NCBI GenBank assembly: GCA_947652115.1
Contig: OX393572.1
Location: 4,981,060 to 5,045,059, forward strand
Direction of reading: 5' to 3'
Length of the DNA: 64,000 nucleotides
DNA from: Blastomussa wellsi
Lineage: Eukaryota; Cnidaria; Anthozoa; Scleractinia; Plerogyridae
The translations under genes were made by a program, and so were the position numbers. Below are positions 14,901 through 28,426 of the stretch, one piece after another (the first letter of the stretch is position 1; each line of letters starts with the position of its first letter). The notes below the pieces were generated by a model. That model saw nothing but the letters and a program-made list of their open reading frames with translations, made no database searches and was not told where the DNA came from.

Positions 14901-17050
14901 CATCAAATAACACTTACTTCTAAAAGTAGAATAAAAAAACGACGAAGTGCCATGAAAAGTGATTTATTCTGTTGGTTCTGCCGTAAGACACATTTTAGTG
15001 ATTACGTACAGATTCTAAGTAAATTAAGATCGTTCAAAAACTAAACCATATAGAGGCAGAACGAACTAAGTCAAGTTATTTATATAAATATGAAAGGAGC
15101 AATATTTTAACAAAATATTATGATCACAGTTCGGCCCTGACACGGAGAACGAATTGCTTGTTAATAGTTCAAACCCTAAGTACATAACATTACATGTATT
15201 CTTAAAACGAAAATATCGTGATTTGCGGCTTGTCTCTGACTCTCTTTAAATGTACATACCATTCTCTTCTAAACTCTCAAGAAATGCATTGGATATAACT
15301 GAACTTACCAATACGTTTTGTTGAACTCTAATGTTGAAGCTTCAGGATAAAAGATAAAGAACACCCTTTCTCCCTTTTTCAAAGGGAGATTTTGATCAAA
15401 TAAGAAACCAAATTGGCGTCACCTCTTCAAAGTTATTTATAAAACTGACGATTGGGCTATGGTTGAAATTACCGAAAAGTCGGCAAATCCAAAAACGCCT
15501 CCGATTCTAACTCGCCCGGTTTCCTCTATGGAATTTTCATGCGGCAAAAACTAAAAACTGTCGCCTTATTTCTCAAATGTAAAGCTGTTCTTTCGTGAAA
15601 AAATTTTTCAAGGTCAACATATATCAAGTCACAAGGTGAACAATAAAACAAACGTTACTAAGAATGTCACTCCTATGCCAATATTTAGGTCACTTTTGCT
15701 CTTTTGCCCTCACCCAAATTCCATAGTTACTCTACGAAAAGAAGCGAAAGGTGGCCGAAATTACTTTTGCAATACCATGCACGCAACCATCTACAAATAC
15801 CGTAAAGCTCAATTCAATTTGTGCACTGTTTTAACCTCAATTAAAGTTTCACTGACGAAATAAGCTTGGCCGGAATGTTCCCGATGAAACCAGGCTATGA
15901 TCACGAAACCTTTGGTTATCAAGTGATGTTAGGCGCACCGCGGTACTTAATAGCGCGCCAAAACTCCTGTAAGAGATCGCGGAAGTGACCTAGTTCTCAC
16001 GAGCTGGGTATCTATGACGTCACAAGAGATAAAAGTCTACTCGAGAAACACTCAATCGCCCAAAGCCGATATTAATTCCTTGACGAAAGCTGCTATTTAA
16101 AAGAAAAACCTGTAAACAAAAATGAGTAAGCAAAACTACAGATACGTATATTTAGCCCTTTTGATATCAATATAACGCGCTGGTAAAAATAATTGCAGCT
16201 GCAAGTACAGTTGATATCATCTCGCTTGCAAGTCAATTCAAAGCATTGCGGTGGCGAACAGAACTGGCAAAATACACAAAAACAATGGAAAGTGGAAGAA
16301 CAATTAGTCTAGAATTGTTGGTAACTGCAAAATGCCGCGAACACCGCAATTTGAGGTTTGGCAGTTTTATGGGTTGACAGTTTCAATGCCTTTCTCAGCG
16401 ATATTATGCCACGGCGACATGACTACAACAGAATCACATGACACTTCAGGGAAGTCATGAAACACAGTCTTTGGCATGCAATCATCCACTTGGCATTATT
16501 ATTTTTGGGCATCGTCACGAATCCAGGATAGAGAAATTTTGCACTTGGCAGGCTAATTTAACCATTTTGTTATTCAGTTATTCCAGTTTTGAATATAACC
16601 CGACTGAGATAGAGAGTTCTCATATTTTCAGGCCTATGATCCACTTCACATATTTGTCATGGGTGGCCAAGTGGAGCCAAAATACGATTAGAAGTTGTTT
16701 TGATCACAACATGTCAAGAGTAATACTTGAAAAGCCTTTTAGTGGTCGAATGTCTGTATTTGGCCTGCGTCTTCATGAAGGTTCTATGAAATCACGTGAT
16801 ACAAAAGCAACCGAAACTACCGCAATATACTTGTTTTTATCTTAACGTTATTTGGGGAGTTTCTTCATGGATGGTTTGGGAACGTTTCGTATGATAAAAA
16901 GGCAGTTAGAGGCGAGTTTTAGTTTTTAACTTTTAGCTTAACTGATGATTCTCCGTGTTTAAATAAAGTTTTACATTACATTTACAACATTTTGTGCAGC
17001 TGAAAGTGAAGAATGATCATCGCGGTAGATTTCTAATTTAAGCATAATCA
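5923..17050. other. 11 kb gene- and repeat-poor region upstream of Six3/6
   Basis: No coding exon, tRNA, SINE or inverted-repeat element could be supported on either strand. Open frames are short (under 140 codons) and lack domains or splice context. Given its place between two head-to-head SIX genes, it is a candidate cis-regulatory landscape; that role is inference. Confidence 0.5.
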
Positions 17051-17054
17051 GGGC

Positions 17055-17160
17055 GTTGAAGCCTGATTTTTTCAGGTTTTTTCTTTCCAATACGATCATT
17101 CTTCACTTTCATCTACATCTGCAGTTCAAATATGAATTTATATGCCATATATACGTTACA
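17055..17160 (+). repeat. 3' fragment of tRNA-derived SINE (family B)
   Basis: Carries the GAAGCCTGATTTTTTCAGG hairpin, then CACTTTCATCTAC and CAGTTCAAATATGAATT. The same order is found downstream of a tRNA-like head at 29156-29345, so this is the body and tail of the same SINE family without its head. Confidence 0.6.
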
Positions 17161-17410
17161 TTTTGTGCAGCCTTACACGAAGAGCTCGAAGAGTCAAATC
17201 AAGATAATTGGGCTAACAAGTCCTACTAAATCCACCACTATGCCTCTAATTACTGGGTCTATGTCACGTACGCGTGAGCCAATTCACCCACTGTTTCTAC
17301 CGGTTAACGGTGTCACAGTAAAGTTATAAACCGCCTACTAGCAATATATTAACCCATAATTCAACGATATATAACCGGCTGACTGTTTCTCTACATGCTT
17401 TGTGAGGAAG

Positions 17411-17850
17411 GCGCGGTGACCTAATATGGTTAGCGCGCCGGACTTCGGATCGAACGGTCCGAGTTGGAGCCCTCAATACATAGTGTTCTGGCACAAGACG
17501 CTTTATTCGCATAGTGTCTCTCTCCACCCAGAACTGGAGTATAGACCCTTTTCATAAATGGCTGCCAATTATAAATTCTTTTGTAAATATTAAAATTAGC
17601 CTGACTAACCTCGTTTTTGAGTTGATAATTCAAAAGAATTTTTACTCCCAAACGAGTTTAGTGAGGCTAATTTGAATGCATATAAAAGAATTTTAAATTG
17701 GCAGCCATTTATGAAAAGGGTCTATACTTGGGTATCGGCGAATCCTTGGGCAAGCTAACAGAATGCTGGGGAGTAACCATCGATGAACTGGCATCTCCTA
17801 GTTCCTTCATGCTATGAGCCAGTTGGTATAAATATAGATTAATACAAGGG
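17411..17850 (+). mobile_element. tRNA-derived SINE (family A), split by a MITE
   Basis: The tRNA-like head (GGTTAGCGCGCCGGACTTC, then a degenerate B box GAGTTGGAGCC) is followed by a body with the GTGTTCT..GGCACAAGACGC block. After the MITE at 17540-17726, the family tail resumes with GGGTATCGGCGAAT, GGGGAGTAACC, GATGAACTGGCATC and TTCATGCTATGAGCC. Other copies in the window (about 31995-32277, 50085-50175, 58905-59095) give the uninterrupted order. Confidence 0.75.
17540..17726. mobile_element. 187-bp MITE with TA target, nested in a SINE
   Basis: The terminal inverted repeats read TATAGACCCTTTTCATAAAT at the left and its reverse complement at the right. They extend through GGCTGCCAATTATAAA with few mismatches, about 35-40 bp per arm. 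Insertion at a TA inside the SINE motif GTATA suggests a Tc1/mariner-mobilised element. Confidence 0.8.
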
Positions 17851-20800
17851 CGTGCGGGCACATGAAATCTCTCTTTGACAATTCAACTCGATATCTCACG
17901 AATGAGCGCATTTGATTATTTTATAAACATTTTTTGACGAGGTTTTTGACAATTTTCGACCATTTTCCGAAGATTTCCGAAGATTCTAAAAATGTTGTCC
18001 GAAGGTCACACGGACATTACCGAATATTTTCCGAAAAAATTCCGAAGGTTTCCGAAGTTTTCCGAGGTTTGCCGCAGACAATACACCAATAAATTAAAGA
18101 ACAGTAGAGTCAAACATGTTATCAAACGTGAAGTCGTTTATAACAGATCACACGTAAAATAACCGTAATTTTACACGTGTGTACAATTACGTACCGTTTT
18201 TCTCAGGGGCGAAAAGTCCTTATGAAGCACTGCAGTTTATATAATAAAAGGTTTTACTTTTTACCCCGGAACAACCTTGTACCTCAGTTATGGGTTTATC
18301 AGGAAAAACTACAGGAAAATGTCTTGGGTTGAACGAGTAACGTCACGATATTTTCGGTTATTTCTTTGAGAACCTAAATTACCCTTAAAATTTAGGAAAC
18401 CTAAAAATAATAGTTTGCTAAGGAAGAAAAACTCCAAAGGAGTGATACTAAACCAAAAAGTAACAAGGATGGCTGAGGATGGAGAAGATTGAAGCCGATT
18501 GGAAATGACGATTGCTAAATTTTTCAAAGTGCACTACGTAGCTACTTTAATAACTCAGGCTATTCTAAAGCGTTTCATATACCAACAGCAGACGCGAAAG
18601 AAAATTGAAAACCCTGGGTGACAGAGTTCCACACATTTCAAGTATTCAACAGTTGAACACCTACTTTAATTCAAATTCCTCGCGTGATAGCACTACCTTC
18701 GAACTTTATGTACGTGAAAAAATTGTCGGGGATTTAAAAAAATGTTTTATTGTGTCAAGGTGTCCAAGAAAACGATTTAACAATAACCTCGTTCAGTTGG
18801 CATTAGCCAAAATCTCATATAACTTTAAAACTGCGACCATAGCCTAATGTCTTCTTGATACTAATCTCTATTAGGAATTTTCAGTTGATCAGAAGTGGAA
18901 TTAACGATTAATTTTCTCGGACAAGGTTATTAAGTTGCCGATAAGTTCAGAGTAAATACTTCAACTTAATAAGAAGCTTAAATTGTTTCATGAAGAACGT
19001 CCTTCTAAAAGCTACTTACAGACTTGCAAGTGTAAAATAATTACAGAAAAATAGCAAAGTGCAACAGAAACGGAGTCGGCAAGTAAAATTGCCTGTACAC
19101 CGGTAGGCAAAATATCTACAATATCAGAATTAGATAGAGATCCCGGGATATAAAGATGTAAAGTTAATTGAAAAGTTCATATATCTTTTCGGTTCTTTAC
19201 TTCTCAATTTCGAGGAATCGGTGGCACTTTGAAACTCTCCATAGCAATTATCAATTTACAATGTATATACATGTGTATAATTTCACCAACACACACGTGT
19301 TAAGAGACTTTATAATAACGGGTTGTAAGCTCATTAATAAGCTTAGAGCACTTCAAAGACCTTCTCTAATTTTAAATGGAATTAAAACTCGCCGCACAAA
19401 CTGCAAGAGCAATCTAAAGGTTTGTAAACGACGAATCACCAAATTAGAACCCCTCTAAGTTCCTTATCTAAGTCTTATCTGGCGCCAATAGCGGCCATTT
19501 CAAAAAGTTCGGAACTTTTAAAAAGAAAAATCTCTTTTACTGCCAGACATATTTAATTGTTGAACAGACAAAAGAAACAAAGAGATAACAAAAGATACCA
19601 AAGAAAATAACGTGTTTAATGAAACGTTATTGAAAGCTCGCACGACCCAGATATATAAGGATGCAATGAATTATGAAGATTATTAAACCCGCTCAGGTAC
19701 TCAGATTTCTTTCTGTATTCTCGTCAAAAAACGTTAATCGAGCCACCGGAAAATCTGATAATTTTAATCAACTGAAAAGAAATGAGGCTAAAAAGATGAA
19801 GCAATTCGTTTAACTTGCAGGTTTGTTCGAGAAAGTAACAAAGATTTAATAACTGTAGCACATTGATAATAAAAACCACAGTGGCTCATGCACGCCGAGA
19901 TAAAGACGTTTTACATATATGATGAATAAATTCAAGCAAATCATAGAGATAATAATTCATTAAGAATTGAAACCTGAGAAATTGGCCATAATCTCAAATC
20001 AGGAAAAATTGAAAACTTAACAACGCCACAAGATCTGCTCAATAAGCTTTCCTTTAGCTTTAAATCTTCACCCACAGAATTAATATATTTAGAAGGACAT
20101 TACAAGAATCATTATTTGGCAGATGAATGAAGCCGATTTCTTAACGAGCAATAATTAACTCGGTTTGAGGAAACGTCTCTATAACTGGCAATAAGTCTTT
20201 GTTCGCTTTGTGAGGCTCAGGTGGTAGGCTATGTGACTGACCCTCGATTAAAGAACTTACGGGATATGTCACGGTTGAGCTAAAAAAATACTTTGTAAGG
20301 ATCTAAATGACAAAAATCGTAGCTTCACCACAAACAAATGTTCCCCGAACGTTATAATTAAAAGTTCCAAACAAACGAGTTATTTTCGAAAACGGTTCAG
20401 TCTCGTAACAGTTTTACAAGAGCCCATATCGCAATCTGTTTAATCGTCTTTAAATTTTTGTTCGCCATCCGTACCTACTTTTCTATTCACTTTATAGTTG
20501 TTATTTTTAAACTTCAACAAATTAATCTAAATTTGCCTAAAATCCAGTTCCTAGAATTAGCTCAGGATGAAAACGGTTTAACTGAGCCAAATTCTCCCAG
20601 GGAGTTAAGATTATGCGAAATACTGGCCTTCGTGCAAATATAAAATAATTACGTCCATTTTGATAATGAGAAATCTGAAGTGATTTTTGACATTTTGTAG
20701 CCGGCTGGATTAATGCCACCATCATAACATTAAAGCTTTTCAGGTTCAGGGGAAGTTACTAAAAAACTATCACTTCCGTTGTGAACAATGGATTCAACTT

Positions 20801-23800
20801 GACAAGCTCCCACCCACAGAAAGCGAACACAGGATGGCAGTAGAGCAGAATATATATGTGCCAAGTTGGCAAACAATCCGCCAAAGGCCGGGTTGTGTTT
20901 TACATGTCTTAATTTCATCCACAGTTTTGCATTGCGCATCCTTACTGCGAATAATTTTACGGGCGATTAGCGCGTGCGCATTTATAATAAAAATGGCGGC
21001 TTTTTCGTTATGGCTAACGCACATCAGAGAGGTAAATTGGCATTTTATCGTAAACGAGTATGGCGACCTATCATTTTTCTCGCTTGTTTTAAATTGAGTA
21101 ATAGTTTTCTTCCTACAAAATAAATCTACACTAATTGAAATAGTCGGAAACGTGAATTTAGCGAACAATCGTGAATAAACCGTGTGTATAAAAAAGGTGC
21201 TGCGCTGCTAAATGAGCACAGGGACCCCACCTTTACTTCAAGATTCAAGTTCCTCTTAGATGTACAGGCAATAGGCAAAGTTTGACAAAACTATCAGGTA
21301 GCGCAAGTTCTATTTCAGTAGAATTACCTTAAAAACTAAAAATAATTTTGGGGAGTCTATATTGAACGTTTCAAGCGTGTCGTAAAAGAACTTACAAATC
21401 CCGTGTGGAAATGTGGAAATATATATATAAGCCCATGTGCAAAATGTCTATGTAGAAAGAGAGACGTTTTTATTCATGCCCGCCTCCTTCAGCCGTGCAT
21501 TGAAAGAGGCCCACAACTGAGCAAAATGGTTAAATAGTAGACAAGTAATAGAGAAAACGAGTAGTCAGTTTTTGTAAAATGACCTCAGTTTAAATATTCC
21601 AGTCACATCAATTCATATCTTTATATAGCTGCAACCTACACCAACCCTTGATAGAGTTTAGTGTTTTAGTTTGACTCGCTAAGAATCAATTCTTTTGATT
21701 CAGTTTGTTCAGTTGAATTTGAAAACAAGAATTCAAGTAAAATTAAATTCCACTCAAAAGCGCTCTTTACCTTAGAAGGGTGTCATACATTAACAACAAA
21801 TAGGCAAATTTTCTGAAGCCCACACTGAGTAGTAGTTTTAATGCTATTCATCCATAGATTTGGAAGTTGTACATCATACAAATCAGAATGCGAAACCATA
21901 GCTTAAATAGCATTCATTTGAGTGGGGACCCGCTGGAGTTTCATTCGCGGACTTAGATCCACCCTTCACAGCAACATGAAAGTACCACATCGAAGAACTG
22001 CTCGACAGCTTTCATTTCAAGAAGACATACACAAATATAAATAAACTAACTGAACCACTGACTTGGTACATGATGTACAACGAAACAAGGAGATAGTTAG
22101 AAGTCGGAGAATTTAACCACAAAACTACAAGTTAGAAACACTTGGCCAGTACAGTTTTGTCTCAGTTTTGCCAAATTTTCATATTCAAGAAAACTTGTAT
22201 TAACTGAAGTAAGAGCGTTAAGAATATTAGCCACTGGGCTCAATACGTTTTAAATTGAGATTTTACTTGCAAAATAAAAATTATGACACCGAAAAATCAA
22301 ACAATTTGTTGAAGTGTGGTAACGGTTACCAGCACCACAATTACATTGCATAGAAAAAAGTATGGAAAAAATTTAATACTTCAGCACTAAAGACAAAATT
22401 ATTACTTAGATGCAGAGGTTTCTCAGGGCTTAAGTGACATCTATATTAACGGGTTGACGTTTTTCTTGTTATAAATAAGAATGTTTTCAGATTTCTATCA
22501 CTTGGAAGAACAATGTCACCAGGCATTCAAAGGGGGGAGGCATTTTGGTTTTCAACAACAATTGATTAACTGACGATGTTACAACTGAATTAAGTTTGCC
22601 TCTAATGGCGCAACGACGTTGTAAGTAAAAGAAAGGTTATTTGAGACTTTGCAGCATGAAAGACGTCAATCTTTGATGGACTTATATTTGAAGATAGCCG
22701 AAATTGAAGTTCTCTATTACCACGAAAGATACTGTAGCGTACAGAATTGACCCGTGGAATCAAGCAATATCATTATTTTCGTTTCGATAGTATAAGAGGC
22801 AGTCTCTACAAAACGCAGCCGCAATTTTAATATATAGGATGACAAGAAACGCAAGTTGTCATAATGATCCGCTTACGCCAGTCAAGAGATTAAATCATAG
22901 CTTTAAAAAGCTGTATAATACCGGGGAAAGCCAGAATCAAAATAAAATAATCAACATTTACTGCTAGTGAAAATGAAGTTTCCGCTACAACTGAAGTACA
23001 GGGTGTTTCAGTAAGGCATAACTTTAACCTGTCTTTATGTAACTGCTTTTTATAGCCACCGGAAAGAGTTCACTAGAAGGACAATTAAAGGAAGGCGTTG
23101 CAGGATATGAACATATTATGCCCTCTATTCTGTACTAATCTCACCTTAAATTGGTCAATACGAGAAGGCAAGAGAGCAGACCTTATAGCGCTGCTTTAAG
23201 ATGTACCCAGGAGCAAGCTTCAAAGAGTTTCCTTGGTAGGCACAAAGGAACAAAACGCAACGGGCAAAATCAATTTAGAAATCATACCGATTGAAGCGGG
23301 ACATAAACATTTCGTGAGGGAACAGAAGTGCTTTTACGTTAGTAGTGTAGTGGCACTACGGTAACAGTGGAAAAAGAACATCCGGAATAGACGAAAACAC
23401 TTCAGTGGACAGTGAACTGTGAACGCGCAAAAAAAACATATTTGCTGAGAGGACAAAAGAATGCCCCGAAGTAAGTGAAAGCCAAAACAGTTTATCATCG
23501 CGTGCAGAGCCAATCATCTGTGTCATTCACTTATGGGTGTCTACGCAATCGCTGGTAAATACGGTCCATTTGAACAGTTGATCAACATTATAGGAAGGAA
23601 ATAATCCTTCTAAATTCGTCTCGGTAACCTAGACTCTTCCACCATAACAATAAATTGGTACACAAGCAATGTAAAGCTTCTCTGTTTACACAACGTTGCT
23701 ATATCCATTTCGTGACTCGCTGATTGCTGGTAATTAGTAACACCCGAGAGAGCGAGTTAAAGACCAGGAGAGGTAATTATAGTTCCCAAAATAGACAGTT

Positions 23801-26308
23801 TTAATGGCCGTAAAATTGGTCAGATCATTTAGGGTGTAATCAGTGGTCAGAAAGGGATGTCCTACAACATGCAAACGAGCCTGGATCACGCGATGACGCT
23901 AGAATGTTCCAAATTGTTCACTTCTGTTTATGGGAGGATTCAAGAAACATGCAAGCGGTCACGCCCTTAGAACCTGGGCAGCGTAGTTTAGACAGAATCG
24001 TGTAGAAAGTCCGCAAGTCTAGTAAACAAGCTATGATAGACCATCAGAAAGGTCCCAAACTAAAGTTTAAAACAAAGCTACAGATATCGCACACCTTTTC
24101 TTAAGACTGCCTCCACTTACAAGCGCGTAAAAATTGTTTCATCCCCCTCTCCCCCTGCTCAATGTCGTATCGGTGGTGGAGCTGTGGTATCCAAATTGGT
24201 GGTAATTTGTTCAAGTGTCTCGACAGTTCTGTCCACGATTTTGGGAATTCAGTTGTACATGAACAAAACCAACACGAAGTGAGATATGACCATCGCAGTT
24301 CATATATGAATTCTTTCATATACTTAACGCAAAAACCAACACAACAGCCCATACTGAATAAAAGCGAACACACACTAGGGTCACACGCTAGGGTTATATA
24401 CACAGACGTAAACGTTAGAACCACCTTGTACAGCATAATAAACAGTACCACATGAAAGTAACGCTCAATGGCTTTCACTTGAATGGCAACACGCCAACAG
24501 CGCTTCATCTACAAACTTAATGTTCCATCCGCTCACATTCATCAAAGTTTTTAAACAGCGGTAGGTTCTTGACTAAAGATTCTACAGTTCAAACCATTTT
24601 CAACGGTAACAACTCCTTTAATTAACAGTAAAAGACAAATGTACTCATCTTCTGAACAGCTTTCATTTGGATGGTCTGATCGTTGGGATTTCAAACTTCC
24701 AAACTTAAATCATCATCTATAAAGTTCATTTGAATGACTATAGAGTTAACAGCTTCGAAATAACACTAGCCGCACCAGGTGTATGCACAAGAAAATAAAA
24801 ACAATAACATAATGTTTTAGGTGGCCTACAATCACCTAAAGGTGGTTTGGTGGTTTGTGGGAGGGTCCTCCAAAATTGAAAGTCTGGAGAAAGAATGGAA
24901 TTGACGACCGAAAATTCCTTGATCGACTGCGATAGGTTTTACTTCAGGACCCTGTGCAAAATGTTGGCTCTAGCAAGTGAAAAAAAGAGGAACACAACGC
25001 CTACACATTGAGTCAAATACTTCCCGTTAGTGAGAACATAAAAGAATACGAACGAAATCATTAGTCCTCATTACCTTAATGCTTTGTAATGACGCTTTTA
25101 GCGGTTAATAGTCAATAACAACGTTTTAAAAGTCACGAGTGTGCTAAACATTGCTCACACCTAAGGTTACCAATTCTCGAGATTAATTCTCATTTAAAGA
25201 GGCGAATAGCAGAATTCGACAAAAAAACAACTTGTATGCCATTTCTCAGTCTCAAAGAGGTTAATAGACTATAGAAACGTATCAACACTAAAAGATTATT
25301 AGTTCTGTTTCTTGGTTCCATGTGTTGTTAGTAACGAAAGACACGGAAGCATCATCCAGCAGTCCGCGTCGAACGGCCAAAAAATGTGCTTTGTTTCTTC
25401 CAGCTAAAGTCAACGAAGCGTCGCATCATATTATGTCTTTTAATAAAAACCTCAGGCGCCAACCAGTTTGAAAATTCATTTCAAGAGGGGTATTTAAAGA
25501 AAAGCGACTTTATTTGCTAGTATATTGAACTGAGCAAACACATCTCCCCGACATCACATCAACTCGTGCCTGAGTATCAGTTGTACGAGTCGCAGTAGGA
25601 TCTGTTTGAAAACCTCTGGCAAAACTAAATTGTACATTTTGGCTTTGCAGGTTGGGGTGGATGGGGGGAATACGAGGAAATTACGCTGGGCTCACTCGCT
25701 ATCTTCTCGATAAACGCCGGATATCCTGCTGTAACTGGTAGACATGGCAGTCAAAACATATAAACAAAAATCCACGCCAAATCCAAGCCAACGCCAGGTC
25801 CACCAGTCCAAAATTGACTACACGCACTACGTACATTCCAGCTGGCAAGTCACAACCTCACAAAGAATTGATAACCAGCTTATTCAGGTACACGCCACCA
25901 AAACTGCAAATACTGTTTTATTTCCTCCATGGGTTAACATCATAACTATGCAAATTTTTTAAGTGTGGAAACAATCTTTCTTTACTTTAGTCGTCACCAC
26001 GCTTTCAAAGCGTGACGGAAAATGAACTGTTTCACCAAGTGCAAGGCCGTCGCTTTTAATCTAAACAAAACTAATTGTTTCTCCCCAACAGGCGCCCTCT
26101 CATTGGCTACTTCGAGGTCACATGACATCTAACAATAAAAACTGTGTCCCGCCGAAAGTTGCTGAGCGGGTAACATTGCAAAATCTATGACGTCAGAGGG
26201 AAACATTGCACTGTTTCCCGCGAATGTTGACCGATGGCGATAGCGTTTGACAGCGTTTCTCATCTACTGACATACAATGGCTACTGTATGTTGGCCGAGG
26301 GAAACATT
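17851..26308. other. 8.5 kb gene-poor region
   Basis: No supportable gene. Contains a degenerate TTTCCGAAG array near 17958-18070 and a SINE-B tail fragment near 24293-24330 (minus-strand ORFs there are shadows of it). A short frame MAAFSLWLTHIRE at 20993, with good start context (AAAATGGCGGC) and a GTAAAT donor, could be a first exon, but no partner exon was found. Confidence 0.45.
17958..18070. repeat. Degenerate TTTCCGAAG direct repeat
   Basis: At least eight occurrences of CCGAA in about 110 bp, spaced roughly 10-20 bp apart in the pattern ATTTTCCGAAGATTTCCGAAG. A similar GTCCGAAA cluster lies at 49381-49480. Function unknown; it could be a decayed minisatellite. Confidence 0.55.
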
Positions 26309-26311
26309 GAG

Positions 26312-26666
26312 GTTGTTTACCATTTACCAAAAAAATCCGGAGATTCCGGATGGAATGTAAATGGGAAGACTAATTTTGTCTCCCCAAACGGAAATTTTCT
26401 CGGGAAAACGGGATTTCTTGAAAGGTAGTCCAAAATTCCCAAACCGAATTTCCGAACGGAAAATGTGCTTACCATTTGCCATTCGCCACAAGTTCCAGGC
26501 CCTACGCCAATATGTCAAACCAGGAGCCCTTGGCTTTCTCGGTAAGTTGGATCTGTTTTGCAAATGGAACACGCCATTTCCAAACGGAAATTTCCGTTGG
26601 GTACTTTTGCTTTCCATTTGCACAAACCGTCGACCAACCGGTTTCCACGTGTAAATGGTAAACCTG
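26312..26666. mobile_element. MITE with GTTTACCATTTAC ends
   Basis: The left end is GGTTGTTTACCATTTAC and the right end is its inverted match GTAAATGGTAAACC. The interior is rich in paired CCAAACGGAAAT / ATTTCCG motifs, so overlapping open frames on both strands are simply translations of the repeat. No clear target duplication was found. Confidence 0.65.
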
Positions 26667-27294
26667 AGATTCTCGGGAAACAAAATTAACTGGCTTCTCG
26701 AGAGACCAGTCATGTTTTGTATTATTTTTTTATTTTTACTTTTTATCGTTATTTTGAAGACATTTTCAGCTTCGGCTCGAATCAATCTCGCTTCCAGTGT
26801 GTTTTCACCATTTTGCTAATCAGAAAATAAAATGGCCAACCAACAAATATGGGCGATGGAAATTAAAGCAAGTGAAACGTTACTAATTGAAACTACGTGC
26901 ATGAAAACGTTTTAGACTCCAAAGGAATTGAAGAATTGCTACACTGAAGTTACACAAAGGAGTGAGACTTAAGGTCATGTGGATGATGAAAAGAGAAGTT
27001 TGTCTCAGCGCACTTTTAGCAAGCTCAGCACGTCGTCTTCCAGAGTAATGAATTTATCCAGAATTTCCTTGACATAGTGGCGTAAAAACAAGAGTGACAC
27101 CAAAACGAAGCTATGCCTTCTGTAACGTCCAAAAAACGCTCCCATACAACTCATTGCACCATTAGTTTTTCGGATTGACCAGGCCTACAACTATTCGAAA
27201 ACCTGGCGGTCTATTAAACACCCCTGAAGGCAGTTGGACAAATTAATAAGAAAAAATGATATTCGAACTACACCTGTTTTATTTCTTTCCGTTA

Positions 27295-27599
27295 CAGGGT
27301 TCGAACTCTTTTGTGCTTTTGAAATTCCATGACTTTCCATGACCTTTTCCATGACTTGTCCAAGTTTTCCATGGCCAAAATTTGAGCATTTTCTAGGAAA
27401 TCATCCTTCATTTTGGGTGCGTTTTTACGATTTTCTTCACGAAAAAAACCGAATTGATTTTGTACTTGTTAATAAACATGACTTTCCATGACTTTCCAAG
27501 ACCCACACTTAAATTTCATGACTTTTCAGGCCTGAAAAATGAAACTCAATTCTAAAATTTCATGACTTTTCAGGTTTTCCATGACCTGTACGAACCCTG
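27295..27599. mobile_element. 305-bp MITE with CAGGGTTCG ends and 5-bp target duplication
   Basis: The termini are CAGGGTTCGAAC and the inverted GTACGAACCCTG, flanked on both sides by CGTTA (27290-27294 and 27600-27604). The interior consists of short repeats of TTCCATGACTT. Terminal CAGGG is hAT-like, but hAT elements make 8-bp duplications, so the superfamily is left open. Confidence 0.8.
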
Positions 27600-27664
27600 C
27601 GTTATCAGAGAAAACTGGACTGATAGCGGCAGCCAGTTGCGCCCTTTGTATGCTGACGTACGAA

Positions 27665-28426
27665 CCTACTGTGTGTAATATTGTAAAGAGAACATGTTCT
27701 GTTTGTCCTCTAACTCGCGACATATCATATCATACCAAAATACCGGCCAGCCGACGAGCCTGAAGATGGACACCATAACAGGTAAATATTAACATGGGGC
27801 GTTCCAAAAACCTTCTAACCCTTCTTTAAGCCTAGCCCTTAAATTTCCTTTTAAATTCAAGTGCACTCCCACCTTAAAAGAGGCTCGTGTTCTGTTACTT
27901 ACATCAACAAATTCTGCTCGCATGGTACGATTGCTCCCCAAACGCCGTCAGAGGACCGTGAATGCGGATGAACTCCTGTGTAAGAAGGACCATACAGTGG
28001 AGACAGCGAATGGCTTCCTCCTGAGACAGTGACACCAAATCTACGAGGCAGGATGCTTTGGGTGCAGCACAGTAATGGACCCACATCTCCTCGTCGTCCT
28101 CCTTCCAAGCAGATGGAACAAACTCTTAGCCTGTAAGACAGAAATTACTAAGTATTAAAGTAAGGGAATTTCATTTGAGTAGAATAGAGAAGTCGCACGC
28201 GAAGGAAAGCCCTGGACTGCGCGTTTCGTGACCTTCTTACATGAACATGAGTACTTCCAGCATTGGCAATAGCGAAGCCCCCGAAGTCTAAAAGTAGAAT
28301 GCAAATTATTGGACGCCAGCGGGACTCGGAAAACATAAGTGCGTTCCCAGAGAAATACAGGGTTTTCAAAAGTGTTTTAGGGACACCAGCTTTCGTGCTT
28401 GAAGAAATCTTTAAAATCGTCCGCAA
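27665..28426 (-). pseudogene. Ambiguous coding remnant or small gene, three putative exons
   Basis: On the minus strand, about 28426-28241 (donor CAT|GTAAGA), 28130-27891 (acceptor TCTTACAG, donor GAT|GTAAGT) and about 27768-27665 (acceptor ATCTTCAG) have good splice signals. Within the middle exon, the most protein-like frame (from WKEDDEEMWVHYC onward) meets a stop at each end. The frame that fits the splice phases gives a Cys-containing but less protein-like sequence (VCSICLEGG) that joins LVGWPVFWYDMICRELED in the third exon and stops at 27677-27675. This conflict suggests a frameshifted relic, or a wrong model. No family recognised. Confidence 0.3.

Noticed and set aside
16438..16845. 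135-codon open frame on the plus strand
   Set aside because: No ATG context, domain, splice partner or protein-like composition; it lies in AT-rich non-coding DNA.
20993..21031. Short first-exon-like frame MAAFSLWLTHIRE with a GTAAAT donor
   Set aside because: Good start context, but no second exon could be found in phase; kept only as a note.
24101..24508. 135-codon minus-strand frame with hydrophobic stretches
   Set aside because: Overlaps a SINE tail fragment and has no recognisable family; hydrophobicity is expected from T-rich DNA.
26324..26785. Overlapping frames of 97-153 codons on both strands
   Set aside because: They are translations of the GTTTACCATTTAC-type MITE.
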